Positions 13,785-18,647 of a stretch of DNA of 18,647 bases are shown in pieces. A program made the position numbers and the translations under genes. Location of the stretch: assembly GCA_000431815.1 (NCBI GenBank), contig FR889225.1, forward strand, positions 1 to 18,647, in the 5' to 3' direction. This stretch comes from Butyrivibrio sp. CAG:318 (GTDB lineage Bacteria > Bacillota > Clostridia > Lachnospirales > Lachnospiraceae). How positions within the stretch are numbered: position 1 is the first letter of the stretch; every line of letters starts with the position of its first letter. A model generated the notes under the pieces. That model was not told the DNA's origin. It was given only the letters and a program-made list of their open reading frames with translations, and did not search any database.

Positions 13785-14861
13785 ATGTCATCAAGGAAAA
13801 CGATTATTATCGCGGCTGGTGTGGTAATAATTGTATTGGCGGTAATATTGATAACAGGTCGTAAGAGTATCAACGTTGTGAACGGTGTAAATGGTTATTC
13901 GGATGAAAACAGTATATATAATCAGGCAAATCTTATACTTGGTGAGGAACAGGTATATGGTGGGGCTGGTAAGATAATCACAGAAGTGGCAAATGACGGA
14001 CAGATATACAATGTTGCGTTTAACGTAAGCACGCAGAAGTTTGATATGGCATGCTCCAAGCCGGGATGTGTACATAATAAATCGGACTGCATATCAAGAA
14101 TAGATATGATCTGTGCACAGAATATAGGTGAAGATATATACTATATTCCGAGCGATAATAAGACTAATATATGGAAATCCGTAAATGGTGAAACAGATTT
14201 GGTATATAAGAATAATGAAGAGATATCGACATTCAGAATGACCAATGAGTATATATTCATAGAGACTGATACAGGAATATACAGGATATCGAATGATAAG
14301 ACCAAAGAACAGATAAGTGATAAACATTCACAGTACGGAGATATTTATATTGTGGACGATAATATATATCTCGTACTGGAAGACAGTATGTTATACCGGA
14401 TGAAGACGGATGGAAGCGGATTCAAAAAGATTCTGAATGAGAAGGTTGCATTTGCACAGGTATATAATAACCGGATATATGTCAGAAGTATGGAATATGA
14501 CCCGGAGGGCAGATGGGAACTTAATAATGAGTTGTTCAGCGTTGACTTGAATGGAGAAGACAGAAAAACCACAGGAATAAAGTGTATGCAGTATGTGATA
14601 TCTAAAGGTGACATATACTATACTGAATTGCCTGATGATAATTATACATGCTCGATCAGGCGGATGGATATTGATACCGGAGAAAATATAGAAATCGCAA
14701 AGAATGTTGATGCTGGATGTTTGCAGGTCATAGACGAATCGCCGTATATAATATTTTATCGCGTTAAATATGTGAAAGAAGACCAAATATACAGTTGGTA
14801 TTGTGTATCGAAAAACGGCGGAGAGGAAAAAGCACTGGAATATCCGGAATTAATCAAGTGA
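13785..14861 (+). CDS. membrane-anchored beta-propeller protein, DUF5050-like
   Basis: A 358-residue protein. An uncleaved N-terminal anchor (about 5-25, IIIAAGVVIIVLAVILIT) lacks a lipobox, so the rest is extracytoplasmic. The body is a series of strand repeats (DDNIYLVLEDSMLYRMKTDG, NNRIYVR, KGDIYYTEL, RRMDIDTGEN) typical of DUF5050/TolB-like propellers. Before them lies C90-x4-C95-x-H97-x4-C102 (ACSKPGCVHNKSDC), a cysteine/histidine knot seen in many such Firmicutes proteins. I chose the ATG at 13785, which follows GGAGGAG (13772-13778); the ATG at 13770 overlaps that site. The 62-bp gap before it holds no clear promoter. It is probably a surface sensor or scaffold; the function is not established. 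Confidence 0.83.
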   Translation: MSSRKTIIIAAGVVIIVLAVILITGRKSINVVNGVNGYSDENSIYNQANLILGEEQVYGGAGKIITEVANDGQIYNVAFNVSTQKFDMACSKPGCVHNKSDCISRIDMICAQNIGEDIYYIPSDNKTNIWKSVNGETDLVYKNNEEISTFRMTNEYIFIETDTGIYRISNDKTKEQISDKHSQYGDIYIVDDNIYLVLEDSMLYRMKTDGSGFKKILNEKVAFAQVYNNRIYVRSMEYDPEGRWELNNELFSVDLNGEDRKTTGIKCMQYVISKGDIYYTELPDDNYTCSIRRMDIDTGENIEIAKNVDAGCLQVIDESPYIIFYRVKYVKEDQIYSWYCVSKNGGEEKALEYPELIK

Positions 14862-14874
14862 CGAGGAGAATATT

Positions 14875-15813
14875 ATGAGAAAAATAGCAGTGGTTTTAGG
14901 AATTATAGTTATATTTTGTACAGCCTGCGGTAAGGTGGACAGTCAGTCAATACAGAACAATACATATGAGAATACAACAGATGAAGAGACAACTAAGTTT
15001 GACTTATATGATGGCAGAATAGATGTTGACAATTCATATGATGGAATAGCCGGAGGATTTTATATATGTGATGAAAATAAACAGCCTATATTGAATAATC
15101 AGATTATAGAATCAGACTCCGATATGAAATTTTACATGAAGGTGGCTAATCCTGGAACAAAGAAAATAAATTATGCAATATCCGTAATCATAAATGATTG
15201 TTACCAGAATTTTAATGTTATTAAAGAAGATGGAAATAAAGAACAGTTTGCAAACGGAAGTCTGGAATCCGGACAGGCAGAGGCGCTGGAATTGGAATTT
15301 AAATTGCAACAGTATCAAGGATACGCTGGTGAGGACAGAGTCATAAATTTCATAATGACATACTATGAGCCGGTGGAACCGGCAGATGAATTAACGCTTG
15401 TTCCGATAGCGGTTGCCAATGAGAAACATCAGATAAAGTATAAGGACAAAGATTATACAGTGGCAGATGATAATGTTATAGAATACTCAGCTAACGGTAT
15501 GGAATCAAATGACAGCGGTTATTGGATACTTGATGATACGAATGACAACAAGTTGTTGTATAACTTTATACTCGATAGCAATAATACGGAAAAGGCTGTG
15601 GTTATCAATCAGAGTGAGAATAACGGGTATGCTGTAATATTTGAGGATGACAAACCGGTTAAGATAAACAACGGATACTTATTCCGGTGGAAGCAAAAAC
15701 ATGGTGAACTGTTTAAAATAAATATAAAGGATGTTAAAGGCAGATTTTTATATTTTTATGAGTACACAGAGGATGAAGATATCGTAGTAAGTCCATTATA
15801 CTACAATAAGTGA
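14875..15813 (+). CDS. strand-rich lipoprotein, function unknown
   Basis: A 312-residue lipoprotein. The signal peptide ends at CTAC (C18), a usable but non-ideal lipobox. A polar linker rich in Asn, Thr and Glu follows. The mature protein alternates hydrophobic and polar residues in a beta-sandwich-like pattern (MKFYMKVANPGTKKINYAIS; YAVIFEDDKPVKINNGYLF). Its N-terminal part resembles an Ig-like or adhesin domain, but I recognise no named family. The start ATG at 14875 follows GAGGAG (14863-14868), 13 bases after the previous stop. The stop-plus-ribosome-binding-site junction AAGTGACGAGGAG (14856-14868) is repeated exactly at the end of this gene (15808-15820). It is directly upstream of the ABC ATPase, so a substrate-binding or accessory role for the transporter is possible. 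Confidence 0.82.
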   Translation: MRKIAVVLGIIVIFCTACGKVDSQSIQNNTYENTTDEETTKFDLYDGRIDVDNSYDGIAGGFYICDENKQPILNNQIIESDSDMKFYMKVANPGTKKINYAISVIINDCYQNFNVIKEDGNKEQFANGSLESGQAEALELEFKLQQYQGYAGEDRVINFIMTYYEPVEPADELTLVPIAVANEKHQIKYKDKDYTVADDNVIEYSANGMESNDSGYWILDDTNDNKLLYNFILDSNNTEKAVVINQSENNGYAVIFEDDKPVKINNGYLFRWKQKHGELFKINIKDVKGRFLYFYEYTEDEDIVVSPLYYNK

Positions 15814-15828
15814 CGAGGAGGGATTGAC

Positions 15829-16557
15829 ATGTTATTGGAATTAGACGGAATTACGAAAAAATACGGTCAGAATACGGTCGTGAACAGCGTCACACAGAGG
15901 TTTGACAATGGTGTGTATGGTCTGCTTGGCCCGAACGGAGCCGGTAAAACTACATTAATAAATATGATTGCAACAGTTTTGCGCCCGGATGACGGATGCA
16001 TAAAGTATGATGGAAATAAAATTGCCGATTTAAAGGCATATCGTTCTTTAATCGGATATCTGCCTCAGCATATGGGATATTATCTTAATTTTACGGGCGA
16101 AGAATTTCTTGATTATATCTGGAATATGAAGGAACGTCAGGGTGATCAGGAACAGGTAGGCAAACTGCTTAAGAGATTTAATCTGTATGACGTTCGCAAT
16201 AAGAAAATATCCACATATTCGGGAGGCATGAAACAGAGGCTTGGAATCTGTCAGGCAGTTATCGGATGCCCTAAGATTATCCTGTTGGACGAACCGACTG
16301 TCGGACTTGATCTGGAGGAGCGCGCCGAATTCAAAAAATACATTCAGAAACTCGGACAGGATGCCATTGTATTTTTGTCGACGCATATTGTTTCGGACGT
16401 CGAAGAAACGGCAAGCGAGGTTCTGCTGATGAAAAAGGGCGTTATTGAGGAGCGCATTACAAGGGAAAAATACTGCGCCATGACCGGAAGTGATGAAATG
16501 ACGGGACTGGAAGGTTACTATCTTAAGAAGGTCGGTAAGGACATGGGACAGTGGTAG
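15829..16557 (+). CDS. ABC transporter ATP-binding protein
   Basis: A 242-residue nucleotide-binding subunit with all motifs intact: Walker A GPNGAGKTT (34-42), Q-loop Q80 in GYLPQHMG, signature YSGGMKQR (130-137), Walker B IILLDEP (150-156) and switch histidine H186 in STHIVSD. The short form with a C-terminal extension of about 50 residues fits exporters of the CcmA/BcrA-like, ABC-2 permease type rather than importers. The start ATG at 15829 follows GAGGAGGG. The two permeases follow at 16 and -11 bases, so the three genes form the transporter. The transported substrate is unknown; in this setting it could be the product of the ligase pathway or a surface component. Confidence 0.95.
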   Translation: MLLELDGITKKYGQNTVVNSVTQRFDNGVYGLLGPNGAGKTTLINMIATVLRPDDGCIKYDGNKIADLKAYRSLIGYLPQHMGYYLNFTGEEFLDYIWNMKERQGDQEQVGKLLKRFNLYDVRNKKISTYSGGMKQRLGICQAVIGCPKIILLDEPTVGLDLEERAEFKKYIQKLGQDAIVFLSTHIVSDVEETASEVLLMKKGVIEERITREKYCAMTGSDEMTGLEGYYLKKVGKDMGQW

Positions 16558-16573
16558 AAGGGGGAACTGACTT

Positions 16574-17764
16574 ATGAATATTTTGTACGAATTAAAGAAA
16601 AATCTGTTCACCCGCAGAACCGTGATTGTGGCTGTCGCAATAGTGCTTTTGAGCACGGCGTTTCTTGTATGGAATGAGAGATATTTTATCAAGGATAAGT
16701 CGTCAAGAAAGGATTTTTACAATTCGCTTGATTCGGTAAGCGGACAGGCAGAACAGCTTAAAAAAGAATATGATGATATTTACGGCAGGATAATGGTGAC
16801 CGACAGTGAAGGAAACACAGAAATAGATTCGGATTATGCTAATGCCGCAGCTCCATACGGCAAGAATAACGCAGATTACCTCGGACTTCTCGGTGAAGCC
16901 TCCAAGGATGCCGAAAGAGTTACGACAAGGAATACCAATATAAAAACGGTATTGAACAATCCGGGCGATTTTGCCGTGGACGCTTATTATGAAGAAAATA
17001 ATGACTCTTTTGCGGACAGCAGTTACCTGACTTATTTTATAAATAACGCACATTTTGGATGGGTGGCAGTAATCATATGTATAATAATTCTGGCATCAAG
17101 CTGCAGCGTTGAACGCGAGAGCGGAATGGATAAAGTTATCATGCTGACTCCGAAGGGCAATTTTAATCTGTATCTGAGAAAAACTGCAATTGGTGCTGTT
17201 ACGGCATTGGCAGTCACGGTATTTGGCGCCCTTTGGTATCTTTTTGTCCAGTGGATAATGCTTGGAATCGGGTTTAAAGAACTTGCGGCACCTCTTTTCA
17301 TGGTAAACGGATATGAAATGTGCGCTTCAGGAATGACTGTCGGCGGATTGTTTGTGCATATGACACTTATGGCAACGCTTGCGGCTGTCTTGATGGCCTG
17401 TATAACGGTTTTGCTGTCAAGATGTATCGGCAAATCGGTATTTGCGGGAATTTCAGCCTTTGCGGTGTATGCAATCGGAATATTATGTGATATAATTTAT
17501 CTTACCAATTACGCTAAACAGATAACGGCCGGTTCATCGGACTGGTATCTTGTTTCGGTGCCGACTTTTTACAAGATATATAATATGGAAAAAAGAATAA
17601 ATCCACTGGCTTTGCTGGATGTAAAATATTATTTTGAACAGCCGAGACTTTCACACCTGTTCACGGGATATTACAACGCATACCTGATACCAATAATGGT
17701 AACGGTCATATTGTGCTTTGTAATGTTTGCACTGACCGTCAGGGAGGACAGATATGGTAAGTGA
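16574..17764 (+). CDS. ABC-2 type permease, full-length
   Basis: A 396-residue membrane subunit. Span 1 (about 17-34) is followed by an extracytoplasmic domain of about 125 residues. Spans follow at about 161-178, 205-231, 256-282, 288-310 and 367-388, giving six in all. After span 2 comes SVERESGMDKVIMLTPKG (178-195), the Glu/Gly coupling segment expected to contact the ATPase in this family. The start ATG at 16574 follows AAGGGGGA, 16 bases after the ATPase gene. Its end overlaps the next permease by 11 bases. It should form a heteromeric channel with that protein. Confidence 0.9.
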   Translation: MNILYELKKNLFTRRTVIVAVAIVLLSTAFLVWNERYFIKDKSSRKDFYNSLDSVSGQAEQLKKEYDDIYGRIMVTDSEGNTEIDSDYANAAAPYGKNNADYLGLLGEASKDAERVTTRNTNIKTVLNNPGDFAVDAYYEENNDSFADSSYLTYFINNAHFGWVAVIICIIILASSCSVERESGMDKVIMLTPKGNFNLYLRKTAIGAVTALAVTVFGALWYLFVQWIMLGIGFKELAAPLFMVNGYEMCASGMTVGGLFVHMTLMATLAAVLMACITVLLSRCIGKSVFAGISAFAVYAIGILCDIIYLTNYAKQITAGSSDWYLVSVPTFYKIYNMEKRINPLALLDVKYYFEQPRLSHLFTGYYNAYLIPIMVTVILCFVMFALTVREDRYGK

Positions 17765-18551
17765 ATTTAAGAAAATATTTAACATTAAGCTGGTAATCAT
17801 TATACTGGTCATGCTCATCGGGTTTGAGGCAGGATATTCCGTTATTATATATGGCGTTAAAAATGCGGATAATGCTGAGCTGAAGGAACAGTTATACAGT
17901 GAATACGGCGGGAAAATAACAGAAGAATCCGCGCGAAGACTTGAAGAATATAATGCTTATGTCGACGGCATAATGATGTCCGATACGGAGATGGAAGATA
18001 AATACAACAAAGGCAGTATAAGCGCTGATGAGTACATGGAATACCGGGAGCAGTACCATTATTGCAACCGGATACAGAAACTTGTCAATAGCATGTGGAA
18101 GCGCTGTAACGATGAAAAAGACACTTCAGGGTATCTGCTCAATGATGGATATTACAACAGATTGTTCCTTACAATCCCAGGACTTATATGTATTGCGCTT
18201 ATCGGTATTCTGATTGCGGTCATGCTCAGGTTGTGTGAGACGGAAGGGTTGTATTCGGCGATAACCGCTACCGCGGATGGACGCAGAAAATTAATGCGTG
18301 ACAAATGTCTTTTGATAACAGTCAGTATGGCAGTCGTTTCACTGGTATATATTGCAGTCAGATACGGCATAACATCAATTGTGACGGATTACATAAATAT
18401 AGAGGCACCGATACAGGCGGTTGATATATTGGAGAAACTGCCGTTTGGCATAAATATAAAGCAGTACATGGTTATTGATATCATATCGAAACCGTTGTGG
18501 GGAATCCTGACGGGAAATCTGGCAGTGCTTTTGTTGAGCCGTAAAAGATAA
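17754..18551 (+). CDS. ABC-2 type permease, short second subunit
   Basis: A 265-residue membrane protein. Span 1 is at about 11-34, followed by a charged extracytoplasmic helical segment to about 135, then spans at about 138-158, 185-207 and 237-262. The coupling-type segment CETEGLYSAITATADGRRK (161-179) corresponds to SVERESGMDKVIMLTPKG of the first permease. The last span ends VLLLSRKR, aligning with VLLSRCIG at the end of span 4 of the partner. The partner continues for about 110 more residues with two further spans; this protein stops. The 62 bases after the stop show no continuation in another frame. The start ATG at 17754 follows GGGAGG and overlaps the first permease by 11 bases. Confidence 0.86.
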   Translation: MVSEFKKIFNIKLVIIILVMLIGFEAGYSVIIYGVKNADNAELKEQLYSEYGGKITEESARRLEEYNAYVDGIMMSDTEMEDKYNKGSISADEYMEYREQYHYCNRIQKLVNSMWKRCNDEKDTSGYLLNDGYYNRLFLTIPGLICIALIGILIAVMLRLCETEGLYSAITATADGRRKLMRDKCLLITVSMAVVSLVYIAVRYGITSIVTDYINIEAPIQAVDILEKLPFGINIKQYMVIDIISKPLWGILTGNLAVLLLSRKR

Positions 18552-18560
18552 AATATAGAA

Positions 18561-18585
18561 AATATCACTGAAAAGCAGTGTTATT
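18561..18585 (+). other. imperfect stem-loop after the second permease
   Basis: AATATCACTG (18561-18570) pairs with CAGTGTTATT (18576-18585) with one T-T mismatch around a 5-base loop. The next bases are TATATAG, without a true T-run, so it is at best a weak terminator; it may mark a processing site before the gene at 18614. Confidence 0.35.
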
Positions 18586-18613
18586 TATATAGAAATTAAC
18601 AGGAGAGTAATTT

Positions 18614-18647
18614 ATGGAATGTAAGAAAATTATGAGAGGAATATTGG
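18614..18647 (+). CDS. start of a further operon gene, cut by the window end
   Basis: ATG at 18614 lies after AGGAGAG (18601-18607) and opens a frame MECKKIMRGIL that runs off the window. The basic start followed by hydrophobic residues fits an N-terminal membrane segment or signal peptide. Spacing and strand suggest it continues the operon. Nothing more can be said from 11 codons. Confidence 0.6.
   Translation, partial: MECKKIMRGIL

Noticed and set aside
14856..15820. Exact 13-base repeat AAGTGACGAGGAG at two gene junctions as a mobile or recombination site
   Set aside because: Each copy is made of a Lys codon, a TGA stop and a ribosome binding site, so convergence is a sufficient explanation.

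Overview
The window looks like chromosomal DNA of a Gram-positive anaerobe of the Clostridia, most likely family Lachnospiraceae. The evidence is strong AGGAGG-type ribosome binding sites, sigma-A-like promoters, many lipoproteins with short signal peptides, a pyrB-pyrI pair, and peptide chain release factor 3 of the type I remember from Lachnospiraceae. No RNA gene, IS element, phage gene or CRISPR array is visible.

Left part (1-3806), housekeeping. prfC (release factor 3) runs leftwards, with its stop codon inside three tandem 17-bp repeats at the window edge. Divergent from it is a small operon of a stand-alone CheY-like receiver protein and a 69-residue single-span membrane protein. This operon converges on pyrI across a bidirectional terminator. 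The pyrBI operon (aspartate carbamoyltransferase catalytic and zinc-binding regulatory chains, overlapping by 7 bp) runs leftwards from a sigma-A-like promoter with a short leader that leaves no room for an attenuator. Back to back with it, a monocistronic lipoprotein gene (3972-5066) runs from a strong TTGACA/TAGAAT promoter to a perfect intrinsic terminator.

Right part (5151-18647), accessory. A TTGACA/TATAAT promoter, preceded by four phased GTAACA direct repeats, starts what appears to be one long co-directional operon. Gaps are short, several genes overlap or nearly abut, nearly every gene has its own ribosome binding site, and no intrinsic terminator was found. In order it encodes: an AMP-forming ligase; a lipoprotein with a DVTGDG module; a miniature Rhs/YD-repeat lipoprotein; a secreted-domain protein with four C-terminal membrane spans; three related lipoproteins, the first fused to a second copy of the DVTGDG module; a protein resembling the BtrH-like proteins of peptide and aminoglycoside biosynthetic clusters; a membrane-anchored beta-propeller of DUF5050 type; another lipoprotein; an ABC ATPase; and two ABC-2 type permeases, the second ending early. 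A further gene begins at 18614 and leaves the window.

The right-hand operon is the part worth attention. It combines one adenylating enzyme, one putative acyl-transfer or peptidase-fold protein, an ABC-2 transporter and at least eight exported or surface proteins. A reasonable but unproven reading is a system that activates a carboxylic acid and exports or attaches a product at the cell surface, with lipoproteins for assembly or recognition. No carrier protein, peptide precursor or sensor kinase is visible inside the window. Two lipoprotein genes share a nearly identical 78-bp signal-peptide segment, and several modules recur between genes, so the locus appears to have grown by local duplication and shuffling.
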